The position numbers were made by a program, and so were the translations under genes. Shown here one piece after another: positions 7,972 to 15,492 of a stretch of 64,000 bases of DNA. The stretch spans positions 1,624,001 to 1,688,000 of the forward strand of contig NZ_CP077073.1 of NCBI RefSeq assembly GCF_019139535.1, in the 5' to 3' direction. Source of the DNA: Pseudomonas muyukensis (GTDB taxonomy: Bacteria > Pseudomonadota > Gammaproteobacteria > Pseudomonadales > Pseudomonadaceae). Each line of letters begins with the position of its first letter. Position 1 is the stretch's first letter. The notes beneath the pieces were generated by a model. That model saw only the letters and a program-made list of their open reading frames with translations, did no database searches and had not been told where the DNA came from.

Positions 7972-8712
7972 ATGTTGGAACGAACCAAGGTGGCGGTGGT
8001 GACCGGTGCCGCCAGCGGCATTGGCGCGGCGACAGCCCGCCTGCTGGCCGCTGAAGGCTACCGGGTCGCCTGCCTGGACCTGGACGGCCACGGCCTGGCC
8101 GCGACCCTCGACGCCATCGGCACGAAGCATCGGCCGTATTGCCTGGACCTGTGCGACGAGCAGGCGGTGGCGCAGGTGTTCAGCGAGATCGAAGGCGCGT
8201 TCGGCCAGGTCGATGCGCTGGCCACCTGCGCCGGCGTGGTCGACACCAGCGCTTTCGATGCCTTGAGCGTGGCGCGCCTGCGCCAGTTGCTGGACATCAA
8301 CCTGATCGGCACCTTCAGCGTGGTCCAGCAAGCTGTGCGGCTGATGCCCCACGGCGGGCGCATCTGCACCGTGGCCAGTGTCGCCGGCATTCGCGGTGGC
8401 GGCCTGGCCGGCACCTTGGGCTATGCCACCAGCAAGGGCGCGGTGATCACCCTGAGCAAGGGCCTGGCCCGAGAGCTGGGCCCGCGCGGCATCAATGTCA
8501 ACTGCGTGGCCCCGGCGGTGATCCGCACGCCGATGCTCGACGACACCACCCGGGTCGCCGGCAAGCTCGAGCAACTGCATGGCATGACCGCCCTGCGCCG
8601 CGAAGGCAGTGCCGAGGAGGCCGCCGAGGTGATCGCCTGGCTGTTGTCGGGCAAGTCGTCGTTCGTCAGTGGCACCACCATTGCCGTCGACGGCGGCTTG
8701 GCGATGCTCTAG
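7972..8712 (+). CDS. Short-chain dehydrogenase/reductase (FabG-like)
   Basis: A 246-aa classical SDR. The Rossmann motif TGAASGIG lies at residues 11-18, serine at about 136 (VASVAGI), and Y151-x3-K155 in LGYATSKGA; it ends with TTIAVDGGLAML. The usual NNAG is TCAG. The start at 7972 has an aaggag Shine-Dalgarno 9 bp upstream; an in-frame start at 7939 lacks one. It is the first gene of a rightward pair with the HpcH/CitE-like lyase, divergent from the CoA-ligase operon. It is probably a hydroxyacyl/ketoacyl or alcohol oxidoreductase of the same pathway. Confidence 0.87.
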   Translation: MLERTKVAVVTGAASGIGAATARLLAAEGYRVACLDLDGHGLAATLDAIGTKHRPYCLDLCDEQAVAQVFSEIEGAFGQVDALATCAGVVDTSAFDALSVARLRQLLDINLIGTFSVVQQAVRLMPHGGRICTVASVAGIRGGGLAGTLGYATSKGAVITLSKGLARELGPRGINVNCVAPAVIRTPMLDDTTRVAGKLEQLHGMTALRREGSAEEAAEVIAWLLSGKSSFVSGTTIAVDGGLAML

Positions 8713-8758
8713 CGCCCTGGCGCGCTTTCTTTTTTCCCCTTCACTACAGGACGTCTAC

Positions 8759-9673
8759 ATGGCTGTTTCCAAGGACAATCCCCTGGCGCTTTGCCGCACC
8801 TTCCTTTTCATTCCCGGCGCCGACGAGGCGGCATTGCTCGACGCGCTGAACGGCGACGGCGACGTGCTGGTCCAGGAGCTGGAAGATTTCACCCCGCCCG
8901 AGCGGCGGGCCGAAGCGCGGCAGCTGGCCGCGCGGGTCATGCAGCACTGGCGCGAATGCGGGCGCATCAGCTCGGTGCGCATCAACCCGTTCGAGACCTG
9001 CGGCCTGGAGGACCTCGAGGCGGTGATGGCGGCGCGCCCGCAAGTGGTGATGATGTCCAAGGTCGAGTCGCGCGAGCAGATGGCCCTGCTGGACTGGCAC
9101 ATCACCCGCCTGGAAGGCCAGTACGGCATCGCCGCAGGTTCCACGCTGATCGTGCCGAACATCGAGACCGCGCTGGGCGTGGTCCGGGCTATCGACATCG
9201 CCCATTCGACGCCGCGCATCAAGGCGATGCTGGTGGCCACCGAGGACATGGTCGCCGACCTGGGCGCCGGTCGCAGCCGCGCCGGAACCGAGCTGTTCTA
9301 CCCGCGTTCGCGCTTTCTGCTCGAATGCGCGGCGGCGGGCGTGCTGGCGATCGACTCGCCGTATACCTTCGCCGACGACGAAGGCGCCGAGGCGGACATG
9401 CAGTTCGCCCGCTCCATCGGCTACCAGGCCAAGGGCGTGGTCAACCCGGCGCATGTCGCCGTGGCCAACCGCTACCTGACCCCGACCGCGGCCGAGGCCG
9501 AGCTGGCGCAGCGCCAGATCGACGCCTTCGAACACGCTACCCGTTCGGGCAGCGTGCGCGCCGAGGTCGATGGCCTGGTGGTCGAGGTGCCTAGCTACCT
9601 GCAGTCGCGCCGCTTGCTCGAGCGCTACCAGCAACTGCTGCAGGTTCAGGCATCACGCGGCGCCCAGGTGTGA
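8759..9673 (+). CDS. HpcH/HpaI aldolase / CitE-like CoA-ester lyase
   Basis: A 304-aa (beta/alpha)8 protein of the citrate-lyase beta/malyl-CoA lyase family. Visible family signatures are CRTFLFIPGAD at the N-terminus, QELEDFTPPERR (Mg/CoA region), RINPF, MSKVES, the metal-ligand Glu in PNIETALGV, and ATEDMVADLGAG. The family makes or breaks C-C bonds next to a carboxylate or CoA ester. The start follows acaggacg, 46 bp after the SDR stop. The 3' end overlaps the convergent TetR gene by 21 bp. The substrate is unknown; family membership is clear. Confidence 0.87.
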   Translation: MAVSKDNPLALCRTFLFIPGADEAALLDALNGDGDVLVQELEDFTPPERRAEARQLAARVMQHWRECGRISSVRINPFETCGLEDLEAVMAARPQVVMMSKVESREQMALLDWHITRLEGQYGIAAGSTLIVPNIETALGVVRAIDIAHSTPRIKAMLVATEDMVADLGAGRSRAGTELFYPRSRFLLECAAAGVLAIDSPYTFADDEGAEADMQFARSIGYQAKGVVNPAHVAVANRYLTPTAAEAELAQRQIDAFEHATRSGSVRAEVDGLVVEVPSYLQSRRLLERYQQLLQVQASRGAQV

Positions 9674-10330
9674 GTGGCTGACGATGCCGCTGGCCAGGTA
9701 ACCGGCCTGGCTGAAGCTGCTGTGCGGACTGGCGCACAGCAGCCCGGTCACCGAGCAGCAGATCGCCTCCTCGATACCGGCCTGGCTGATCTGCGGTGCT
9801 TCCAGGGTGTAGGCCTTGACCATCGAGGTGATCATCTGCGCGGTCAGCCACGCGGCTGATTGCAGGTTGCCGTGGGCCAGCCGGTGGCGCCAGCGTTGCA
9901 GCAGGCATTCCATCGAATGGGTGATGCGCGCCTGGTGCTCGCCGCTGCCGTTGCTGAGGAAGGCGAAGTCCTTGTCCAGCATGCGGTGCAGCTCGGGCTC
10001 CTGCAGGTGCAGTTGCAGCAGGCCGCGTACCAGCAAGGTGATGTGGCTTGGCAGGTCGGCTACGTCCTGGCGGCCGGCGACGTCGAGGATGATCTGGTTC
10101 ACCGCCTGGGCGTGGCGCTCGTACAGGGCGGCGATCAGGGCATCCTTGTTGGGGAAATACTGGTAGACCGAACCGACACTGACGCCGGCGCGTTCGGCCA
10201 CCAGGTTGGTGTTGGTTCCCGCATAGCCATGCTTGACCACCACCGTGGCGGTGGTCTTCAGGATGGTCTCGACCATCATCCTGGAGCGGGCTTGCGTGGG
10301 GACTTTGCGAGGAAGTTGAGCGTGTTTCAC
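9653..10330 (-). CDS. TetR-family transcriptional regulator
   Basis: A 225-aa repressor-type protein. The N-terminal TetR HTH spans roughly residues 12-70 and includes QARSRMMVETILKTTATVV, the recognition region AGVSVGSVYQYF, and the closing FPNKDALIAALYERH. The C-terminal ligand domain is unique. It is convergent with the lyase gene, overlapping it by 21 bp, and adjacent to the CoA-ester cluster, so it is the best candidate regulator of that cluster, perhaps acting through the gaatgcgagt motifs at 7610-7888. The ligand may be an acyl-CoA or aromatic acid; that is inference. Confidence 0.9.
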   Translation of the reverse strand: MKHAQLPRKVPTQARSRMMVETILKTTATVVVKHGYAGTNTNLVAERAGVSVGSVYQYFPNKDALIAALYERHAQAVNQIILDVAGRQDVADLPSHITLLVRGLLQLHLQEPELHRMLDKDFAFLSNGSGEHQARITHSMECLLQRWRHRLAHGNLQSAAWLTAQMITSMVKAYTLEAPQISQAGIEEAICCSVTGLLCASPHSSFSQAGYLASGIVSHSHLGAA

Positions 10331-10626
10331 GAATGACTCCAGAGTTTACCTGTATGCATTTGTGAGAAAGACTGCCAGCCAGACCATGGGGCTCCGATCC
10401 TGGAGGTTTCTCCCTGATTGCCTTTGAGCCGGCAGTGTCTCTCCCCCGCAAAATGGGCCCCGCAGGGCAAATTTCAGCGGGAGAGGACACTAATGTCTGG
10501 TGTGACCGTTCAAATGCGATAGGGATTCTTGGCCCTGGCGCAACATTGGAAAATGCTCTGGTGTGCACTTTATAGTTAGCGATAGGGTCAGCTATCGATC
10601 GCTCAAATCCCGTAAAACCGGGAAGA
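10331..10626. other. Intergenic region between the TetR gene and a downstream SDR gene
   Basis: There is no credible gene in these 296 bp. They contain the promoter region of the TetR gene, including a partial copy of the operator-like motif (caaatgcgatag, 10511-10522). An imperfect palindrome around 10575-10603 (tagcgatag...ctatcgatcgct) lies close to the 3' end of the leftward SDR. Confidence 0.4.
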
Positions 10627-11439
10627 TCAAAGCGTTACGTCGAGGCCGAAACGCTTCATCAAGACTTTTTCCAGCATACCGCCGGGCAGCCAGCGGGCCA
10701 GCCAAGGCAACGCGCGGCTGCCATTGCCCAGGCGTATCAGCTGCGGCACGCGATTGCGTTGCAGTGCCTTGAGCACTTGGCGGGCAAAATCCTCGGCCGG
10801 GGTCGGCCGATCCTGCGAGGCCCGGGCCCGGGCGCGGATGCCTTCGCGCAGTGGCCACCAGGGCGAACCCTCGGTAATCAACAGCTCGGCCTCGCGCCCG
10901 GCGTTGCTGGCGAACTGCGAGGCGATGGCCCCCGGCTGCACTTCCATGACCCGGATCCCGAACGGGGCCAGCTCCAGGCGCAGCGCCTGGCTCAGGGCGT
11001 GTACCGCGGCCTTGGAGGCGCAGTAGGCGCCGGCGAAGGGGGTGACCAGCACGCCGGAGACGCTGCCGATGTTCACCACCACACCGCGGTTGCGGCGCAG
11101 TAAGGGGAACAATGCGCGGGTGACAGCCACCGGGGCGAAGACGTTGGTCTCGAACTGTCGGCGCAGGGCCTCGCTGCCGCCGTCGAGCAAGGGCCCCATG
11201 GCCCCGTAGCCGGCGTTGTTGATCAGGATGTCCAGTTGCTGCAGTTCGCTGGCCAGGCGGGCGATGGCCTCGGCATCGTTGACGTCCAGTTGCCGGGCAT
11301 GGAAGCCGGCGGCGGCCAGGCACTCGACATCCTCGGGCTTGCGGGCGGTCGCCCAGACGTCATGGCCGGCCGCGTGCAAGGCGTCGGCCAGGGCGCGGCC
11401 GATGCCGCTGGAACAACCGGTGATCAGGGCGGTGGGCAT
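10627..11439 (-). CDS. Short-chain dehydrogenase (SDR)
   Basis: A 270-aa SDR with GCSSGIG at residues 8-14, NNAG at about 74-77, GSVSGV and the catalytic YCASKAAVHALSQALRLEL. The C-terminal extension and basic, hydrophobic tail (RALPWLARWLPGGMLEKVLMKRFG) match the sub-family annotated as retinol-dehydrogenase-like or oxidoreductase SDRs in pseudomonads. It stands alone on the minus strand between the TetR gene and a REP pair. The substrate is unknown. Confidence 0.87.
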   Translation of the reverse strand: MPTALITGCSSGIGRALADALHAAGHDVWATARKPEDVECLAAAGFHARQLDVNDAEAIARLASELQQLDILINNAGYGAMGPLLDGGSEALRRQFETNVFAPVAVTRALFPLLRRNRGVVVNIGSVSGVLVTPFAGAYCASKAAVHALSQALRLELAPFGIRVMEVQPGAIASQFASNAGREAELLITEGSPWWPLREGIRARARASQDRPTPAEDFARQVLKALQRNRVPQLIRLGNGSRALPWLARWLPGGMLEKVLMKRFGLDVTL

Positions 11440-11474
11440 GCAGGGGACCTGTCAGCAGAAAAGTGGGGTGGCTT

Positions 11475-11546
11475 ACCGGCCCTTTCGCCGGCAAGCCGGC
11501 TCCTACAGCGTAATGTAGGAGCCGGCTTGCCGGCGAAGAGGCCGGT
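11475..11546. repeat. REP pair
   Basis: Two inverted REP units (cgccggcaagccggctcctac and its inverse) are separated by about 9 bp, between the SDR gene and the small membrane-protein gene downstream of algA. Confidence 0.85.
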
Positions 11547-11558
11547 ACAGACAATCGA

Positions 11559-12023
11559 TCAATTGGCGAATGTACCTTGCAGGTGCTCGGCGCGAAACTC
11601 CAGGTTCTGCGGTCGATAGCCTGAACGCAGCGGTGGCAGCGGCAGGCAGTCGCGCCACTCGCCGCCCGGCTGCAGGTCGCCTGGGCCGCGGTAACGCGGG
11701 GCGCTGTAGGCGTTCTCGGCGAGGTTCACGGTATCGCCCGGCGCGTAGGCGCCGACACGCCAGCGCAGTTCGGTGAGCGGGGCCTGGTTGCCGTTCTTCA
11801 TGTGCACCTGCAGGGCGCGGTCGGCGGGGCATTGGTCGGGAGCGTAGCTGAGGCGGATGTCCAGGCGCGCGAGTTGCGAGGCTTCGCGGGTGTCCTGCCA
11901 GGCCACCCCGAGGGCCACCAGGCCCAGGCCGCATACGGCCGCTAGCGAGATGGGCAGGGCCTTGGCCGGGTAGCGTAGCAGCAGGACCAGCCAGGTGAGG
12001 ACGAGCAGGGCGCCGATGATCAT
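11559..12023 (-). CDS. Small membrane protein of unknown function
   Basis: A 154-aa protein with two closely spaced N-terminal hydrophobic segments (residues about 3-17 and 23-40) and a hydrophilic, probably periplasmic, C-terminal domain with conserved-looking Cys and Trp (YAPDQCPADRALQ, ELRWRVGAYAPGD, EWRDCLPLPPL). The start at 12023 is chosen because the hydrophobic segment follows directly; upstream in-frame codons come from the palindrome beyond algA. Its Shine-Dalgarno is weak. Homologues are sometimes labelled multidrug transporter, which the sequence does not support. It lies downstream of algA beyond a large terminator-like palindrome. Confidence 0.7.
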   Translation of the reverse strand: MIIGALLVLTWLVLLLRYPAKALPISLAAVCGLGLVALGVAWQDTREASQLARLDIRLSYAPDQCPADRALQVHMKNGNQAPLTELRWRVGAYAPGDTVNLAENAYSAPRYRGPGDLQPGGEWRDCLPLPPLRSGYRPQNLEFRAEHLQGTFAN

Positions 12024-12068
12024 GGTGGAGCAGGCCTTGGTGGCGGGGGTTTGATCATCTTGGAGCGC

Positions 12069-12168
12069 CAGGCTGCAAGCTGCAAGCCACAAGAAAAAGC
12101 GGGGGCGCGACGAATCGAGCATTTCGATTCACCGCCCCCCCGCTTTTTCTTGCAGCTTGCAGCTGTTA
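12069..12168 (-). terminator. Large nested palindrome and terminator at the end of the alginate operon
   Basis: Outer arms (gctgcaagctgcaag / cttgcagcttgcagc) enclose second arms (aagaaaaagcgggggcg / cgcccccccgctttttctt). An inner hairpin (gaatcga...tcgattc) lies in the loop. The structure directly follows the algA stop codon and on the leftward transcript has a T-rich arm, so it can end the operon transcript and block 3' exonucleases. Confidence 0.75.
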
Positions 12169-13620
12169 CTGCGCGATGGTCTTCACCGACACCCCACGCT
12201 CGAGCGGCGTCGAGCTACGGCCATAGACATCCTCGAAGCGCTCGATGTCATCCTCGCCCAGGTAGCTGCCGGACTGCACCTCGATGATCTCCAGCGGGAT
12301 CTTGCCGGGGTTGCGCAGGCGGTGCACCGAGGCGATGGGGATGTAGGTGGACTGGTTCTCGGTGAGCAGGAACACGTTCTCGTCGCAGGTCACCTCGGCG
12401 GTGCCGGACACCACGATCCAGTGCTCGGCGCGGTGGTGGTGCATCTGCAGCGACAGGCTCGCGCCCGGCTTGACGGTGATGTGCTTGACCTGGAAGCGCC
12501 CGCCCATGTCCACCGAATCGTACGAGCCCCACGGGCGGTACACCTCCAGGTGGTTCTGGGTTTCGCTACGGCCCTGGGCATCGAGGGTGTTGACCAGTTG
12601 CTTGACGCCCTGAACCTTGTCCTTGTGGGCGATCATCATGGCGTCCTTGGTCTCGACCACCACGATGTTCTCCAGGCCAATCACCGATACCAGCTTGCCG
12701 TTGCCGTGGATCATGCAGTTGTGGCTGTCCTGCACCACCACGTCGCCCTTGGTGACGTTGCCGTTGTCGTCCTTGGCGTGCACGTCCCACAGCGACGACC
12801 AGCAGCCCACGTCGCTCCAGCCGGCCGATAGCGGCACCACGCAGGCGCGCTGGGTCTTCTCCATCACCGCGTAGTCGAGGGAGTTGTCCGGGCAGCAGGC
12901 GAAGGTGGCTTCGTCGATGCTCAGCACATCGCCGTCCTCGGCGCTGCGCTCCAGGGCCAGCAGGCAGGTGTCGTAGATGTCCGGGTCGTGCTTTTTCAGC
13001 TCTTCGAGCAAGCGGCTGGCGCGGAACAGGAACATGCCGCTGTTCCAGAAATAGCCGCCGGCGCGGACGAACTCATTGGCGCGTTTCTCGTCGGGTTTCT
13101 CGACGAACTGCGCGACCCGCGCTACGCCCTCGGGCAGCAGCGCGTCCTGGCTGGAGCGGATGTAGCCGTAGCCGGTTTCAGGCTTGGTCGCCGGCACGCC
13201 GAACAGCACCATCTCGCCGCGCTCGGCGGCCACGGTGGCCAGGGCCAGGGCGCGCTGCAGGGCCTTCTGGTCCTCGATCACGTGGTCGGCGGGCAATACC
13301 AGCATCAGCTCGTCACGGCCTTCGTTGAGCAGTTTCATCGCGGTGATCGCCACCGCCGGCGCGGTGTTGCGACCGAACGGCTCCATCAGGATCGCCTGGG
13401 TATCGAGGCCCAGCGCGCCGAGCTGCTCCTGGACGATGAACTTGTGGTCCTTGTTGCAGACCACGATGGGGCTGTCCATGCCTTCGAACACCAGGCGCTC
13501 GAGGGTCTGCTGGAACAGGGTGTGCTCGCCGGTCAGCGCCAGGAACTGCTTGGGGAACTGCTTGCGCGACAGAGGCCACAGACGCGAACCGCTACCACCA
13601 GAAAGAATTACCGGGATCAT
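12166..13620 (-). CDS. algA: AlgA: mannose-6-phosphate isomerase / GDP-mannose pyrophosphorylase
   Basis: Bifunctional cytoplasmic enzyme of 484 aa (P. aeruginosa form about 481). It converts fructose-6-P to mannose-6-P and mannose-1-P plus GTP to GDP-mannose, the precursor that AlgD oxidises. The N-terminal nucleotidyltransferase signature GGSGSRLWPLSRKQFPKQF lies at residues 8-26. The C-terminal type II PMI cupin has QMHHHRAEHWIVV near residue 400 and ENQSTYIPI after it. It is the last gene of the alginate operon, 36 bp after algF, and is followed by a large palindromic terminator. Confidence 0.97.
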   Translation of the reverse strand: MIPVILSGGSGSRLWPLSRKQFPKQFLALTGEHTLFQQTLERLVFEGMDSPIVVCNKDHKFIVQEQLGALGLDTQAILMEPFGRNTAPAVAITAMKLLNEGRDELMLVLPADHVIEDQKALQRALALATVAAERGEMVLFGVPATKPETGYGYIRSSQDALLPEGVARVAQFVEKPDEKRANEFVRAGGYFWNSGMFLFRASRLLEELKKHDPDIYDTCLLALERSAEDGDVLSIDEATFACCPDNSLDYAVMEKTQRACVVPLSAGWSDVGCWSSLWDVHAKDDNGNVTKGDVVVQDSHNCMIHGNGKLVSVIGLENIVVVETKDAMMIAHKDKVQGVKQLVNTLDAQGRSETQNHLEVYRPWGSYDSVDMGGRFQVKHITVKPGASLSLQMHHHRAEHWIVVSGTAEVTCDENVFLLTENQSTYIPIASVHRLRNPGKIPLEIIEVQSGSYLGEDDIERFEDVYGRSSTPLERGVSVKTIAQ

Positions 13621-13656
13621 GTCGTTTCTCCAATAAAGGTCGTATAGGGGCTGGAA

Positions 13657-14304
13657 TCAGTTAGTGGCTACGGGACGGGTGACCCACACCGGCGCCAGGC
13701 TGTTGCCGGAACCGGTGACGTACAGCACGGCGGCTTCGCCGCGCTCGAGGGCGACGGGCTTGACGTCGCCGACCTTCTTGTCGCCTGCATACAGGGCAAG
13801 GTTGACCTTGACCGGATTGATTTCACGCTCGCCACGGCCCTTGGCGGCCACTGGCTTGACCACTTCGGTCTTGCCGTCGGCGGTCTTCAGGGTCAGCGCC
13901 TGGTCGCTCAGGTTCTGCACCCGCACCAGGGCCTTCTGCTTGTTCTTGAACGGCGGCTCCTCGATCAGCTGCGGGTTGCCGCCGCTGTTGTTGACCAGGG
14001 TGTAGTACTTGTCGGCGGCAAGCTTCACCGGGACGCTCTTGCCGCCGACTTGGGCGGTGTAGTCGCCACCGGGCAGGAAGCTGAAGTCGCTGCTGGCCTG
14101 GGCACCGACCTGCTTGATCTGGGTGTTGCCGACCGAGGCGGCGGTAGGCGCGCTGGCGGCGTTGTACAGGCGCACGAAGGTCGAGCCCTTCGGCGCGCTG
14201 GGGCCATACAGGGCGGCGTCGGCGCCGGCGAAGGCCTGCATCGAGGCGAGGCTCAGGCCGGCGGCGAGGGTGAGGGCTTTGGCAATGCGAGTCTTGGTGG
14301 TCAT
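13657..14304 (-). CDS. algF: AlgF: alginate O-acetylation periplasmic protein
   Basis: A 215-aa periplasmic protein needed for O-acetylation of mannuronate residues. A Sec signal peptide ends at about residue 26 (LASMQAFAGADAALYG); the mature part has the AlgF pattern YGPSAPKGSTFVRLYNA and ends VWVTRPVATN. The start at 14304 follows agagaggaac. It lies between algJ (20 bp upstream) and algA. AlgF has no known catalytic motif and acts with AlgI/AlgJ as an adaptor; this is known of the family, not seen here. Confidence 0.95.
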   Translation of the reverse strand: MTTKTRIAKALTLAAGLSLASMQAFAGADAALYGPSAPKGSTFVRLYNAASAPTAASVGNTQIKQVGAQASSDFSFLPGGDYTAQVGGKSVPVKLAADKYYTLVNNSGGNPQLIEEPPFKNKQKALVRVQNLSDQALTLKTADGKTEVVKPVAAKGRGEREINPVKVNLALYAGDKKVGDVKPVALERGEAAVLYVTGSGNSLAPVWVTRPVATN

Positions 14305-14324
14305 GTGCGTGTTCCTCTCTATCT

Positions 14325-15482
14325 TCAGTGGTCCGTCCGGTTGGACGACAGGGCCAGGTTTGCTTCGGATTGACGGGGTTGCTTCAACTGCGCGATCCAC
14401 TGCGGGTCGAAGCTGCCGAGGTCGTTGTTCATTGGCAGATAACGTTCGGGGAATTCCCACACCACGACCTGTGGCGGGGCGTTCTTGAAGGCATCGCTTT
14501 GCAGGTACTTGAGCATCGGCACGAGCGGGCCGTGGCCATCCTCGGCGTAGTTGGCGACGTCGCTGCGCAGCGCCTGCTGCAGGGCGCCGAGGAAGTTCCA
14601 GTGGGGGTTGGCGCTGTAGCTGGTGCCCACCAGCGCCACCGGGATCTGGCTGTCGGCGAACAGCGCGTCGCCACCTTCGCCGTCGGCCTGCACCGGCAGG
14701 GTCTTGCGCTGCTGCAGGGTGTCCGGGCTCGGCAACAGGTTGCTGAACAGTGGGTCGAGCGGCAGGAAGTTGGTCAGGTCGCCCTTGTACGGCGCGCTGG
14801 CGCCGGCCTCGGTGATGTACTGCTGTGGCGCGCCGCTGAGCAGGCTCTGGCGGTTGACCGCCTCGGCCAGGGCCTGGGCGACCACCTCGGCGCCCAGCGG
14901 CGTCCAGTGGGTGTCGGTGCGCAGGAACACCTGGCCGCGGGCCTTGGCCTGCTCCAGCGGGGCCAGCAGGTCGGGGGCGAACACCCCAGCCTGACGCACC
15001 TGGGCATGGAAGCGGTTGAACAGCTCGTCGTGCAGGCTGGCCGGGGTTTGCTTGCCGATGTACTCCGAATACAACCGCGCCTTGGCCGGGACGATCGCCA
15101 GCACCAGCTGGCTGCCGTGGCGTTGCAGGGTGTCGCGGATGCCGCGCACCAGCGCCAGGTTGTCCTGCATCAGTTGTTCGGCGCCGGCGGTGGGCTTGAA
15201 CTCCTCGTCGCTGAACAGCCACTGCTCGCGGCCCAGCACCACGCCGGGGCGGCCTTCGTTGAACAGCTTGAAGTCCAGCGCGGCCCATAGGTTGGTGCCC
15301 AGGCGCTTGATCGGGAACTGCTCGTCGTAGTGGGTCTCGGCGGCCTTGGCCAGCTTGCCGTCGAGCAGGGTCATCTGGCCACTGCGATTGAAGCTTTCCA
15401 GCCCGCCGAGGGAGGCTGCGCCCAGGCCCACCAGCAGGCCCATGAACGACAGCGAATAGGTGATGCGAAGTGTCCGGTTCAT
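14325..15482 (-). CDS. algJ: AlgJ: alginate O-acetyltransferase
   Basis: A 385-aa inner-membrane-anchored periplasmic acetyltransferase of the AlgX/AlgJ SGNH-like family. A single N-terminal hydrophobic anchor lies at residues about 9-27. The catalytic D-x-H is in FLRTDTHWTPLGAE (near 190), and the Ser motif is VGTSYSANPHWNF (near 295). It lies 10 bp after algI, in the order I-J-F that makes up the acetylation module. It passes acetyl groups delivered through AlgI to the periplasmic side. Confidence 0.95.
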   Translation of the reverse strand: MNRTLRITYSLSFMGLLVGLGAASLGGLESFNRSGQMTLLDGKLAKAAETHYDEQFPIKRLGTNLWAALDFKLFNEGRPGVVLGREQWLFSDEEFKPTAGAEQLMQDNLALVRGIRDTLQRHGSQLVLAIVPAKARLYSEYIGKQTPASLHDELFNRFHAQVRQAGVFAPDLLAPLEQAKARGQVFLRTDTHWTPLGAEVVAQALAEAVNRQSLLSGAPQQYITEAGASAPYKGDLTNFLPLDPLFSNLLPSPDTLQQRKTLPVQADGEGGDALFADSQIPVALVGTSYSANPHWNFLGALQQALRSDVANYAEDGHGPLVPMLKYLQSDAFKNAPPQVVVWEFPERYLPMNNDLGSFDPQWIAQLKQPRQSEANLALSSNRTDH

Positions 15483-15492
15483 GATTCAGGCC

